This document shows, piece by piece, positions 36,838 to 48,192 of a stretch of DNA of 64,000 nucleotides. The translations under genes were made by a program, and so were the position numbers. Position 1 is the first letter of the stretch, and each line of letters opens with the position of its first letter. The notes beneath the pieces were generated by a model, which was given only the letters and a program-made list of their open reading frames with translations, did not search any database and was not told where the DNA came from. The stretch comes from Nocardioides sp. Root122 (GTDB lineage Bacteria > Actinomycetota > Actinomycetes > Propionibacteriales > Nocardioidaceae). The stretch covers positions 516,212-580,211 of the forward strand of contig NZ_LMDE01000010.1 in NCBI RefSeq assembly GCF_001425025.1, in the 5' to 3' direction.

Positions 36838-37542
36838 TCAGGCGCGCTTCTTCACCCGCACCACGTTGTTGGCGCCCCTGACCGTGACCTTCGTGGTCCC
36901 CATCCTCACCACGGCGGTGTTGTTGCTCCCGATGATCGTGAGGACCGGCAGCTTCCTCACCTTGACGAGGTTGTTGGCCCCCCGGACCGTGACCTTCGGT
37001 GCCGTGGTGGCGATGAGCGTCGCGTTGCTGCCCCTGACGGTGACCGCGCCGAGCGTGGTCGCCTTCACGACCTGGTTGCCGTCCTCCACCCGCAGCGCCG
37101 CGATCTCCCCGGCCCGGACGGAGTTGTTGCCGTCGACGAGCGACGTGCGGCCGATGGCGCCGGAGAAGGTCGCCTCGTTGTTGCCACCGCTGACGCTGAC
37201 GTCCCCGGCGGACGGTGCGACGAGCACGTTGTTTCCGCCGGCGAAGGTCACCGTGCCCACCGGGCCGGACGCGGCGATCTCGAGGTTGGCGCCGGTGACG
37301 GTGAGCGACGACGTCGCGGGGAGTGCGACCGAGATGTTCGAGGCGTCGATCCTGACGTCGGTGCACACGCCGGTGAGCGTCACGTCGTCGAGGGTGGCGC
37401 CGATCGTCACGGGGCCACCGGCACAGTCCTGCACGACCGTGCCCGCGTGGGCGGGGGCAGAGACCGCGACCAGGGCGGCGGAGGCGAGGGCGGTGGTCGC
37501 CGCGGCGGCAGCGCGGAAGAGGACGGACGTCGTGGGCTTCAT
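36838..37542 (-). CDS. Secreted DUF3060-type repeat protein
   Basis: 234 residues. Signal peptide 1-33 ends SAPAHA. After a Cys pair (QDCAGG, TGVCTD) come many GxNN repeats (FAGGNNVLVA, VSGGNNEATF, LVDGNNSVRA, VRGSNATLIA, VRGANNLVKV, IIGSNNTAVV, VRGANNVVRV), about 19-22 residues each, as expected of a beta-helix. The C-terminus is basic (RVKKRA). Paralogue of the protein at 33210-33854. GGGGAG precedes the ATG by 10 nt. Confidence 0.75.
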   Translation of the reverse strand: MKPTTSVLFRAAAAATTALASAALVAVSAPAHAGTVVQDCAGGPVTIGATLDDVTLTGVCTDVRIDASNISVALPATSSLTVTGANLEIAASGPVGTVTFAGGNNVLVAPSAGDVSVSGGNNEATFSGAIGRTSLVDGNNSVRAGEIAALRVEDGNQVVKATTLGAVTVRGSNATLIATTAPKVTVRGANNLVKVRKLPVLTIIGSNNTAVVRMGTTKVTVRGANNVVRVKKRA

Positions 37543-37620
37543 GCTCGCGATGCTCCCCACGCGCGGCGGGGCCGAAACGAACCCCGGGCAAAATCGGTGG
37601 GAACGGTGCGGCTCGCCTCC

Positions 37621-37626
37621 TAGGCT
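37621..37626 (+). promoter_or_regulatory. -10 hexamer of the ABC-F leader transcript
   Basis: TAGGCT, 9 nt before the leader ORF ATG (37636), giving a transcript that begins at or just before that ORF. Confidence 0.5.
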
Positions 37627-37635
37627 GTACCCATC

Positions 37636-37653
37636 ATGTGGATCCAGGACTGA
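37636..37653 (+). CDS. Five-residue leader peptide (MWIQD) of the ABC-F gene
   Basis: ATG TGG ATC CAG GAC TGA. It is the first start codon after the -10 hexamer and ends 78 nt before the ABC-F start. Short upstream ORFs whose stalled ribosome changes mRNA folding are a known way of controlling antibiotic-resistance ABC-F and Erm genes. I infer the same here; peptide translation is not shown. Confidence 0.45.
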   Translation: MWIQD

Positions 37654-37656
37654 CCC

Positions 37657-37725
37657 GACTCGCGTCCGCGGCCGCGCCCTCGTGCGCCCCGATGCCCGGC
37701 GAGTCCTCTCCTGACCTCGAAGGAC
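37657..37725 (+). promoter_or_regulatory. Putative attenuator between leader ORF and ABC-F gene
   Basis: Stem A: GACTCGC (37657-37663) with GCGAGTC (37699-37705). Stem B: GTCCT (37703-37707) with AGGAC (37721-37725), which covers part of the Shine-Dalgarno AAGGA; it excludes stem A. Stem C: CGTCC (37663-37667) with GGACG (37722-37726) also hides it. A ribosome halted at the leader stop would block the 5' strands of A and C. Which state is on or off cannot be decided by eye. Confidence 0.4.
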
Positions 37726-37731
37726 GTGCGC

Positions 37732-39375
37732 ATGCCTGCACCCTCCCCATTCTCCCGTTCCTCCGGCGCCGCGCTCGCGCCCGTCGTCGTGTTCGGGCTC
37801 TCCGTCGGCTTTCCCGGCCGGAGCGTGCTGACCGACGTCGACCTGCTCGCCCAGCCGGGACGGCGGATCGGGCTCGTCGGCGAGAACGGCACCGGCAAGT
37901 CGACGTTGCTGCGAGCGGTCGCCGGCCGGCTCCCGAGCCGGGCGCAGGTGTCGGGCAGCATCACCGTGCCCGACGACCTCGTGCTCCTGGGCCAGGAGCC
38001 GCCGTTCCGTGACTGGGCCACGGTGGCGGACGTGCTCGCCATGACCCTCGCCCCGCTGCGCGAGGCCGTGGCCGACGTCGAGCGGCTGGCCGCGGCGGTC
38101 GGCACGCCCGACGGCGACGCGGCCTACGGTCGAGCCCTCGAGCTGGCGCTGGCGCACGACGCGTGGGACGCCGATCGGCGGGCCGCCGTCGCCGCGGCAC
38201 GGCTCGGCCTGGACGACCTCGACCCGGACCGTGCCGTGGGCACCCTGTCGGGCGGGCAGCGCACGCGCCTCGCGCTCGCGACGATCATGACCACACGTCC
38301 GACGTGCCTGCTGCTCGATGAGCCCACCAATCACCTCGACGACGACGCGATCGAGGTGCTCACCGGGTTCCTCACCGACCTGCCGGGAGTGGTGGTGCTG
38401 GCCAGCCACGACCGCGTGCTGCTCGACGACGTCTGCACGGACCTCGTGGACCTCGACGCCGGTGCCCTCGGCACCGACGGCCGTGGGGGCCGGCGGTTCG
38501 GCGGCGGGTGGACGGCGTACGAGGCGGCGCGGGCCGACGCGCGGAGGCGCTGGGAGCAGGCCTACGCCGAGCAGCAGGAGGAGATCGCCCGCCTGCGCGA
38601 CGCGACGCGGATCGGCACCAGCGCCATCGCGCACAACCGCGGGCCCACCGACGGCGACAAGTTCATCTACTCCTTCAAGGGCGGCCGCGTCGACCAGACG
38701 CTGGCCCGTCGGAAGAAGGACGCGCAGCGCCGGCTCGAGGTCGCCGAGCGGGACCAGGTGGGCAAGCCGCCTGCGCCGCTGCGCTTCCGCGGCGACCTCA
38801 CGGCGCGCGCCACCGGCCGCCTCGTCCAGGTCCGCGACCTCGAGGTGGCCGGCCGCCTCCGGGCGGCGCGGCTGGACCTGGCGGCGGGGGAGCACCTGCT
38901 GCTCACCGGCCCCAACGGCTCGGGGAAGTCCACGCTGCTGGGCGTGCTGTCGGGACGGCTGACCCCGTCGAGCGGCACGGCCCTGGTGACCGCCCGGACG
39001 GTCCGCGAGCTGACCCAGGACCCGCAGCCCAGCGATCCGGCGCGCTCCGCGCTGGCGACGTACGACGCCGCGGTCGGCGCGGTCGCGGACGCACCCGCCC
39101 TGCGCGAGCTCGGGCTGCTCCACCCGCGCGACCACCGCACGGCCGTGGGCAACCTCTCGGTGGGCCAGCGGCGGCGGCTCGGGCTCGCCGTCGCCATCGC
39201 CGCGGCCCCCGACCTCCTGCTGCTCGACGAGCCGACCAACCACGTGTCCCTTGCGCTCGCCGGCGAGCTCGAGGAGGCGCTCTCCACCTCACCGGGCGGG
39301 ATCGTGCTGGCCTCCCACGACCGGTGGCTGCGCCGCCGCTGGGACGGGCCGGAGGTGGCGCTGGCGTCGTGGTGA
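37732..39375 (+). CDS. ABC-F family ATPase (ribosome protection type)
   Basis: 547 residues with two ABC domains and no membrane segment. Domain 1: GENGTGKST (Walker A), LSGGQRTRLALA (signature), LLLDEPTNHLD (Walker B). Domain 2: GPNGSGKST, LSVGQRRRLGLA, LLLDEPTNHVS. The linker between them (about 240-340) is charged and helical, as in ABC-F proteins that reach into the ribosome. This group includes antibiotic-resistance proteins that displace drugs from the 50S subunit; whether this one does is inference, helped by the leader ORF. ATG at 37732 with AAGGA 7 nt upstream. Confidence 0.88.
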   Translation: MPAPSPFSRSSGAALAPVVVFGLSVGFPGRSVLTDVDLLAQPGRRIGLVGENGTGKSTLLRAVAGRLPSRAQVSGSITVPDDLVLLGQEPPFRDWATVADVLAMTLAPLREAVADVERLAAAVGTPDGDAAYGRALELALAHDAWDADRRAAVAAARLGLDDLDPDRAVGTLSGGQRTRLALATIMTTRPTCLLLDEPTNHLDDDAIEVLTGFLTDLPGVVVLASHDRVLLDDVCTDLVDLDAGALGTDGRGGRRFGGGWTAYEAARADARRRWEQAYAEQQEEIARLRDATRIGTSAIAHNRGPTDGDKFIYSFKGGRVDQTLARRKKDAQRRLEVAERDQVGKPPAPLRFRGDLTARATGRLVQVRDLEVAGRLRAARLDLAAGEHLLLTGPNGSGKSTLLGVLSGRLTPSSGTALVTARTVRELTQDPQPSDPARSALATYDAAVGAVADAPALRELGLLHPRDHRTAVGNLSVGQRRRLGLAVAIAAAPDLLLLDEPTNHVSLALAGELEEALSTSPGGIVLASHDRWLRRRWDGPEVALASW

Positions 39376-39426
39376 GCGGGCGCTCCGTGTCGTGGACGCG
39401 ATGCCGGACCGCGGGTCCCGCGCTGG

Positions 39427-39432
39427 TAGTGT
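39427..39432 (+). promoter_or_regulatory. -10 hexamer of the carA operon promoter
   Basis: TAGTGT, 16 nt upstream of the PyrR element, the same arrangement as at pyrR. Confidence 0.45.
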
Positions 39433-39448
39433 CGGCGTCGGCTCGAAC

Positions 39449-39487
39449 ATCCTTTAACGATCCGTCCCGTGAGGCGGAGAAGGAGGT
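39449..39487 (+). promoter_or_regulatory. PyrR-binding RNA element upstream of carA
   Basis: Second copy of the element: ATCCTTTAACGATCCGTCCC then GTGAGGCGG then AGAAGGAGGT. It differs from the pyrR copy by a single base over 39 positions. The 3' arm includes AAGGAGG, the carA ribosome site 6 nt before the GTG at 39493. Confidence 0.9.
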
Positions 39488-39492
39488 ACGGC

Positions 39493-40686
39493 GTGGCATC
39501 GCCTGCCCGGAATCTGCCCATCCCAGCGCTCCTCGTCCTTGAGGACGGGCGCTCCTTCCGCGGTGATTCCTTCGGAGCCGAGGGCGAGACCTTCGGCGAA
39601 GCGGTCTTCTCCACCGGCATGTCCGGCTACCAGGAGACGCTGACCGATCCCAGCTATCACCGCCAGGTCGTCGTGATGACGGCCCCGCACGTCGGCAACA
39701 CCGGGATGAACGACGAGGACGCCGAGTCCTCGCGCATCTGGGTCGCCGGCTACGTCGTGCGCGACCCCGCCCGGGTCCCCAGCAACTGGCGCAGCACGCG
39801 CAGCCTCGGTGACGACCTGCGCGACCAGGGCGTCGTCGGGATCAGCGGCGTCGACACCCGCGCACTCACCCGCCACCTGCGCGAGCGCGGCGCCATGCGC
39901 GTCGGGATCTCCACCACCGAGACCGATCCGCAGCGTCTGCTCGAGCGCGTCCGGGGCTCGGCCGAGATGGCCGGCTCCAACCTCAGCGAGGCGGTCAGCA
40001 CGCCCGAGGCCTACGTCGTGCCCGCCGTCGGCGAGAAGCGGTTCACGGTCGCCGCGGTCGACCTCGGCATCAAGGCCAACACCCCGCGGATGATGAGCGA
40101 GCGCGGCATCGAGGTGCACGTGCTGCCCGCGACCGCGACCCTCGAGGAGGTGCAGGCGGTCGCACCCGACGGCCTGTTCTTCTCCAACGGCCCCGGCGAC
40201 CCCGCCGCGACCACCGGCCAGGTCGAGCTGCTGCAGGGCGCACTGCGCGCCGGCATCCCCTACTTCGGGATCTGCTTCGGCAACCAGCTCTTCGGCCGCG
40301 CGCTCGGTTTCGGCACCTACAAGCTCAAGTACGGCCACCGCGGCATCAACCAGCCGGTGATGGACCGCACGACCGGCAAGGTCGAGGTCACCGCGCACAA
40401 CCACGGCTTCGCCGTCGACGCCCCGCTCGAGGGCACCACGACGACCGAGTTCGGCGAGGTGGCTGTCAGCCACGTCTGCCTCAACGACGACGTGGTCGAG
40501 GGCCTCGAGCTGCGCGACCCAGAAGAGCGAGGCGGGCGGCTGCTGTCGTTCTCCGTGCAGTACCACCCCGAGGCTGCCGCCGGCCCGCACGACGCGGCGT
40601 ACCTCTTCGACCGGTTCGTCGACCTGATGAGTGGTTTCGAGGCTCGCTCCGCTCGCACCTCGACCACCGAGAAGGCGGAGGCCTGA
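39493..40686 (+). CDS. carA: Carbamoyl-phosphate synthase small subunit
   Basis: 397 residues. The glutaminase subunit gives ammonia to CarB. Catalytic Cys261 lies in [10 protein letters not shown], with His and Glu in [12 protein letters not shown]. The GTG at 39493 is preferred because AAGGAGG sits 6 nt upstream; the longer reading begins inside the PyrR element. The last about 18 residues (after DLMSGFEA) are encoded by a palindromic repeat and have no counterpart in the family. One base separates it from carB. Confidence 0.95.
   Translation: MASPARNLPIPALLVLEDGRSFRGDSFGAEGETFGEAVFSTGMSGYQETLTDPSYHRQVVVMTAPHVGNTGMNDEDAESSRIWVAGYVVRDPARVPSNWRSTRSLGDDLRDQGVVGISGVDTRALTRHLRERGAMRVGISTTETDPQRLLERVRGSAEMAGSNLSEAVSTPEAYVVPAVGEKRFTVAAVDLGIKANTPRMMSERGIEVHVLPATATLEEVQAVAPDGLFFSNGPGDPAATTGQVELLQGALRAGIPYFGICFGNQLFGRALGFGTYKLKYGHRGINQPVMDRTTGKVEVTAHNHGFAVDAPLEGTTTTEFGEVAVSHVCLNDDVVEGLELRDPEERGGRLLSFSVQYHPEAAAGPHDAAYLFDRFVDLMSGFEARSARTSTTEKAEA
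40631..40668. repeat. REP-like palindrome encoding the CarA C-terminal tail
   Basis: Arms GTGGT-TT-CGAGG (40631-40642) and CCTCGACCAC (40658-40667) around CTCGCTCCGCTCGCA. The ends match the palindrome at 19226-19264 (GGTGGTCGAG / CTCGACCACC), so they belong to one family. It lies in frame at the end of carA. Confidence 0.65.
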
Positions 40687-40687
40687 C

Positions 40688-44043
<3,356 letters not shown>

Positions 44044-44047
<4 letters not shown>

Positions 44048-45129
44048 CCGTGCGCCCCTACGACGTCCTGTTCGAGCAGGCGCTGACCCGGGTCGACCCC
44101 GAGCGGATCCACCACGCCGCGTTCCGGGCGATCCGGGCCGCCGCGCCGGTGACCGGCCGTGCGGTCCGGGTGCCGTCGATGCCCGTCCAGGCGCTCGGGC
44201 TGACGTTCCCGCACCCCCTGGGCCTGGCCGCCGGGTTCGACAAGAACGCGGTGGGGATCGACGGGCTGGCCGCGCTGGGCTTCGGGCACGTCGAGGTCGG
44301 GACGGTGACCGGGGAGGCGCAGCCCGGCAACCCGCAGCCGCGCCTGTTCCGGCTCACCGACGACCGCGCGATCGTCAACCGGATGGGCTTCAACAACGAC
44401 GGCTCCGAGGTCGTGGCGCGGCGATTGAAGACGTGGAGACGAGGCCACGCCACATCCGACGATCTTCGACGCAATGGCCCGACCTCGTTCCTCGGTCGGC
44501 CCGTTCCGATCCTCGGTGTCAACATCGGCAAGACCAAGGTCGTCCCGGAGGAGGAGGCGGCCCGCGACTACGAGAAGTCCGCTGGACTGCTGGCCCCCTA
44601 TGCCGACTACCTCGTGGTCAACGTCTCCTCGCCCAACACCCCGGGACTGCGCGACCTGCAGGCCGTGGAGAAGCTCGAGCCGATCCTCGCCGCCGTGCGC
44701 CGTCGCGCCGACGAGGTGCGCCCCGACGACCAGGTGCCGCTGCTGGTCAAGATCGCGCCCGACCTCAGCGACGAGGACGTGCTCGCGGTCGCCGACCTGG
44801 CGCTGTCGGTCGGCCTCGACGGCATCATCGCCACCAACACCACGATCAGCCGCGACGGGCTGGCCAGCCCTGCCGCCACGGTGGAGCGGATCGGCGCGGG
44901 AGGGCTGAGCGGGAAGCCGCTGACCCAGCGGTCGGAGGACGTCGTACAACTGCTGAGGGGACGCGTCGGCGCGGACCTCACGCTCATCGGTGTCGGCGGC
45001 ATCACCTCCGTCGACGACGCACGGCGCCGGCTCGCCGCCGGTGCCGACCTGCTGCAGGGCTACACCGCATTCGTCTACGAGGGTCCGCTGTGGCCGCGTC
45101 GCATCGTGCGGGGGCTCGCAGAGGCATGA
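44044..45129 (+). CDS. pyrD: Dihydroorotate dehydrogenase, quinone type (class 2)
   Basis: 361 residues. It oxidises dihydroorotate to orotate and passes electrons to quinone at the membrane. FMN and substrate residues: [44 protein letters not shown], and [14 protein letters not shown] with the catalytic Ser of class 2. [26 protein letters not shown] binds phosphate. Between [12 protein letters not shown] and LGVNIGKTK it has about 20 residues more than E. coli PyrD; this part has unusual codons and two palindromes. GTG start overlaps the carB stop (GTGA). Confidence 0.94.
44421..44510. repeat. In-frame palindromic insertion within pyrD
   Basis: The segment has CGTGG-N8-CCACG (44432-44449) and GGCCCGACC with GGTCGGCCC (44476-44484, 44494-44502; 7 of 9 pairs). 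Its codons (TTG, AGA, ACA, GAT, CTT, CGA, AAT) are unusual among G/C-ending neighbours. It adds about 20 residues at a surface loop position without breaking the frame. Confidence 0.5.
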
Positions 45130-46037
45130 CCCAGGTCGGTGGCCCTGTGCCAGGTGCCGCCCACCTCCCCGTGCACGTCGAGGGGGAGGTGGTGGCGAGC
45201 AAGAGGATCGGTGGCTACCGGCACCTGACCCTGACCGCGCCCGGCGTGCCCGAGGCCTTCCGGGCCGGCAACTTCGTCGCCGTGAGCGTCGAGGGCCACG
45301 TCGCCCGGCGTGCCCTGTGGGTGCACCGGGTCCGCGCGTCGAGCGCGTACGGGCCCACCCTCGACGTCGTCGTCGAGCCCCGCGGCGCGGGCACCGCCTG
45401 GCTGGCAGCCCAGCCGGTGGGCGCGCGGGTCGCGATCACCGGCCCGCTGGGCCGCCCCTTCGCGCTGCCCAAGGAGGCGGTCTCCTGCCTGCTGGTGGGG
45501 GAGGGCTACGCGGCCGCACCCCTCTTCCCGCTGGCCGAGCGGCTGCGCGAACGGGGCTGCGCCGTCTCGCTCGTGGTCTCCGCACCCGACGAGTCGCGCC
45601 TCCTGTCCGCCCTCGAGGCCCGCCGCGCGGTCCGCTCCGTCACCGTGCTGACCGCGGACGGGTCGGTCGGCCAGCGCGGGACCGTGGCCGAGCACGTCGA
45701 CGACCTGGTCCGCCGCACCGACGCCGATGTCGTCTATGCCGCCGGCCCGACCGGGGTCCTGCGCGCGGCTGCGGCGGCCGCCGAGCGTGGCGGCGCCTGG
45801 AGCCAGGTCGCCGTCGAGACGGCCGTCCCCTGTGGCACGGGCCTGTGCCACGGCTGCCCCCTCCCGGTCGTGGGCGAGGACGGCGTCGACCGGGTGGTCC
45901 GCGCCTGCACCGAGGGCCCTGTCGTCCGCGGCGACCGCGTGCGCTGGGATGCGTTGACCACCCCACGGAATCCTGCGCCTCCCCCGCTTCGCTCCTCCGC
46001 CGCACGATTCCGCGGGGACCCTGGGGCGGCTCGATGA
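45126..46037 (+). CDS. pyrK: PyrK-like dihydroorotate dehydrogenase electron-transfer subunit
   Basis: 303 residues, ferredoxin-reductase fold with a C-terminal 2Fe-2S domain. The cluster cysteines are clear: [11 protein letters not shown] and VVRACTEGP. The FAD loop usually reads RPIS; here it is ARRALWVHR, and the NAD loop is [13 protein letters not shown] rather than GGGIGVPPL, so both sites are divergent. In Gram-positives PyrK serves class-1B PyrD; the next gene encodes such a partner, also divergent. The tail after WDALTTP is encoded by a palindrome. ATG overlaps the pyrD stop (ATGA). Confidence 0.8.
   Translation: MTQVGGPVPGAAHLPVHVEGEVVASKRIGGYRHLTLTAPGVPEAFRAGNFVAVSVEGHVARRALWVHRVRASSAYGPTLDVVVEPRGAGTAWLAAQPVGARVAITGPLGRPFALPKEAVSCLLVGEGYAAAPLFPLAERLRERGCAVSLVVSAPDESRLLSALEARRAVRSVTVLTADGSVGQRGTVAEHVDDLVRRTDADVVYAAGPTGVLRAAAAAAERGGAWSQVAVETAVPCGTGLCHGCPLPVVGEDGVDRVVRACTEGPVVRGDRVRWDALTTPRNPAPPPLRSSAARFRGDPGAAR
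45966..46012. repeat. Palindrome encoding the PyrK C-terminal tail
   Basis: Arms CGGAATCCTGCG (45966-45977) and CGCACGATTCCG (46001-46012), 11 of 12 paired, with a 23-nt loop. It lies in frame just before the pyrK stop. Confidence 0.6.
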
Positions 46038-46870
46038 TCGCCGGACTGGGTGGCCCCGTCATGGTGGCCGCGGGGTGCGGTGGCACCGGCCGCGAGCTGG
46101 CGCCGTACGCCGGTCCGGACGGGCTCGAGGGCCTCGACTTCGTCACTCGCTCGATCACGCTCGACCCGCGTCCCGGCGGCGCCGGTCCGCGCCTGGTCGA
46201 GGTGCCCGGCGGGCTCGTCAACGCCGTCGGGCTGCCCAACCCGGGGCTCGAGCACTTCCTCGCCACCGAGCTCCCGTGGCTGGTCCGCGCGGGCGCCCGG
46301 GTGACGGTCTCGGTCGCCGGCAGCACGATGGGGGAGTACGCCGACCTGGCCCGGCGGCTGAGCCGCGCGCCCGGCGTCACCGCGCTCGAGGTCAACGTCG
46401 GGGCGCCCGACGAGGTCGGGGCCGGTCTGTTCGAGGTGCGCGAGCCCTACCACGCAGCCAGCGTCATCGCGGCCGTGCGACGCGAGTTCCCGGCCGACCG
46501 CCCGGTGCTGGCCAAGCTCCGCCCTGACGTCTCCCGCATCGTCGAGGGGGCCCGGGCCTGCCAGGAGGCCGGCGCGACCGCGGTCGTGGTCGGCAACGCC
46601 GTGCCAGCCGCGTTCCCCGACGGTCGTTCCGGTGGGCTGAGCGGGCCCGCCGTCGCGCCGATCGCGCTGCGCTGCGTCGCCGAGGTCGCCCGAGCCCTCC
46701 CCGACGTGCCCGTGGTCGGCTGCGGCGGCGTGCACGACGTCGCCAGCGCCCGGGCGTACCTCTCCGCCGGTGCCGCCGCCGTCCAGGTCGGCACCGCCCT
46801 GCTCCACGACCCGACGACGGTGGCCCGGCTCCGGGCCGCGCTCACCGCACACCCACAGGAGGACAGATGA
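46034..46870 (+). CDS. Class-1B dihydroorotate dehydrogenase-like protein with altered active site
   Basis: 278 residues, TIM barrel aligned by eye to PyrDB of Lactococcus along its length: LVNAVGLPNPGLEHFL, AKLRPDVSRIV, SGGLSGPAVAPIALR and VVGCGGVHDVASARAYLSAG for FMN phosphate. Key residues differ. The catalytic Cys loop NISCPN is NVGAPD (Ala124), the active-site Lys (VKATTL) is Arg39 in TRSITL, and the orotate-binding INT is GNA. Dihydroorotate oxidation is therefore doubtful. It overlaps pyrK and pyrF by 4 nt each, so it is made with them. Alternatives: another flavin redox reaction, or a scaffold for PyrK. Confidence 0.82.
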   Translation: MIAGLGGPVMVAAGCGGTGRELAPYAGPDGLEGLDFVTRSITLDPRPGGAGPRLVEVPGGLVNAVGLPNPGLEHFLATELPWLVRAGARVTVSVAGSTMGEYADLARRLSRAPGVTALEVNVGAPDEVGAGLFEVREPYHAASVIAAVRREFPADRPVLAKLRPDVSRIVEGARACQEAGATAVVVGNAVPAAFPDGRSGGLSGPAVAPIALRCVAEVARALPDVPVVGCGGVHDVASARAYLSAGAAAVQVGTALLHDPTTVARLRAALTAHPQEDR

Positions 46871-47691
46871 CCCCCTTCGGCACCCGGCTCGCCCAGGCGA
46901 TCGACGCACGCGGCCGGTTCTGCGTCGGCATCGACCCGCACGCGGCGCTGCTGCACGACTGGGGCCTGTCCGACGACGTCGCCTCCCTGGAGCGCTTCGC
47001 CCTCACCGTCGTCGAGGCGGTGGCTCCGGTCGTCAGCGTGGTCAAGCCGCAGAGCGCGTTCTACGAGCGGTTCGGCAGCCGCGGGATCGCCGTGCTCGAG
47101 CGGGTGATCGCGGAGTCCCGCGAGGCAGGTGCGCTCGTGCTGCTCGACGTCAAGCGCGGTGACATCGGGTCCACCAGCCAGGCCTACGCCGACGCCTACC
47201 TCGACCCGTCCTCGCCGCTGGGCTCGGACGCGGTGACCGCCAGCCCCTACCTCGGCTTCGGCTCGCTCGACCCGATGGTCGAGGCGTGCCACCAGCACGG
47301 CGGGGGCCTCTTCGTGCTCGCCCTGACCTCCAACAAGGAGGGCCCCGAGGTGCAGCACGCCCGCACCGGCGAGACGACCGTGGCCGGCACCGTGCTCGAC
47401 CACCTCCGCGCGCTCAACGCCGACGCCTCGCCGCTCGGCTCCTTCGGGGCCGTCGTCGGCGCCACGATCGGCGAGACCGACGAGGACCTCGACATCAACG
47501 GCCCGTTCCTCGTGCCCGGCTACGGCGCCCAGGGAGGTACGACGGCCGACCTGGCGCGGATCTTCGGCACGGCCGCCCGGTGGGCGCTGCCCAGCTCCTC
47601 GCGCGAGGTGCTGCAGGCCGGTCCGGACGTCACGGCCCTGCGCGACGCGGCCCTGCGCGGCAACGAGGCCGTGCAAGGCTTGGGAGCGTGA
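46867..47691 (+). CDS. pyrF: Orotidine-5'-phosphate decarboxylase (type 2)
   Basis: 274 residues. It converts OMP to UMP, the last step of the pathway. Type 2 signature: FCVGIDPHAALL, VVKPQSAFYERFG, and LLDVKRGDIGSTSQAYADAY with the Asp-Lys-Asp catalytic set; the phosphate loop is LVPGYGAQGG. ATG overlaps the previous stop (ATGA), and its own stop overlaps the following lipoprotein start (GTGA). Confidence 0.96.
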   Translation: MTPFGTRLAQAIDARGRFCVGIDPHAALLHDWGLSDDVASLERFALTVVEAVAPVVSVVKPQSAFYERFGSRGIAVLERVIAESREAGALVLLDVKRGDIGSTSQAYADAYLDPSSPLGSDAVTASPYLGFGSLDPMVEACHQHGGGLFVLALTSNKEGPEVQHARTGETTVAGTVLDHLRALNADASPLGSFGAVVGATIGETDEDLDINGPFLVPGYGAQGGTTADLARIFGTAARWALPSSSREVLQAGPDVTALRDAALRGNEAVQGLGA

Positions 47692-48137
47692 GGCTGCCCG
47701 TCCTGCTGACCGCCGTCGTGCCGCTGGTGCTGTGCGTCGCGCTGGCCGGGTGCTCGTCCGACCCCACCGACGACTACTGCGAGGCCGTGGAGGACCACCA
47801 GGCCGCGCTGACCGACGTCGCCGCCTCGGACGACACCGGTGCCCTCTTCGACGTCCTCGACACCTACGACGAGCTGCGGGCGAAGGCGCCGCGTGACATC
47901 GCCGACGACTGGGCCTCGGTGATCGAGCCGTTGCGCGAGCTCGAGGACGCGCTCGACCACGCCGGCGTCGACCCGTCGACGTACTCCTCGGAGAAGCCGC
48001 CCGCCGACGTCTCCCAGGAGGATCGCGACGCGATCGAGGCCGCCGCCCGCAAGGTCGGGTCGGAGCGGACGGTGACCGCGATGGGCGCTGTCGAGCAGCA
48101 CGCCCTCGACGTGTGCGGCACGCCGTTGTCGCGGTAG
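47688..48137 (+). CDS. Small lipoprotein coupled to pyrF
   Basis: 149 residues. Signal peptide with lipobox VALAGC (Cys22), then SSDPTDDYCEAVEDHQ and an acidic helical domain with a second Cys near the end (LDVCGTPLSR), likely disulfide-bonded to the first. No recognised domain. GTG at 47688 overlaps the pyrF stop, so it is translated with the pyr operon although no link to pyrimidine synthesis is known. Confidence 0.75.
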   Translation: MRLPVLLTAVVPLVLCVALAGCSSDPTDDYCEAVEDHQAALTDVAASDDTGALFDVLDTYDELRAKAPRDIADDWASVIEPLRELEDALDHAGVDPSTYSSEKPPADVSQEDRDAIEAAARKVGSERTVTAMGAVEQHALDVCGTPLSR

Positions 48138-48192
48138 GTCGAGGGCATCCCATGGCGTAGGTCACCTCCCGCGACGGATGGCGCAGCCTCGA

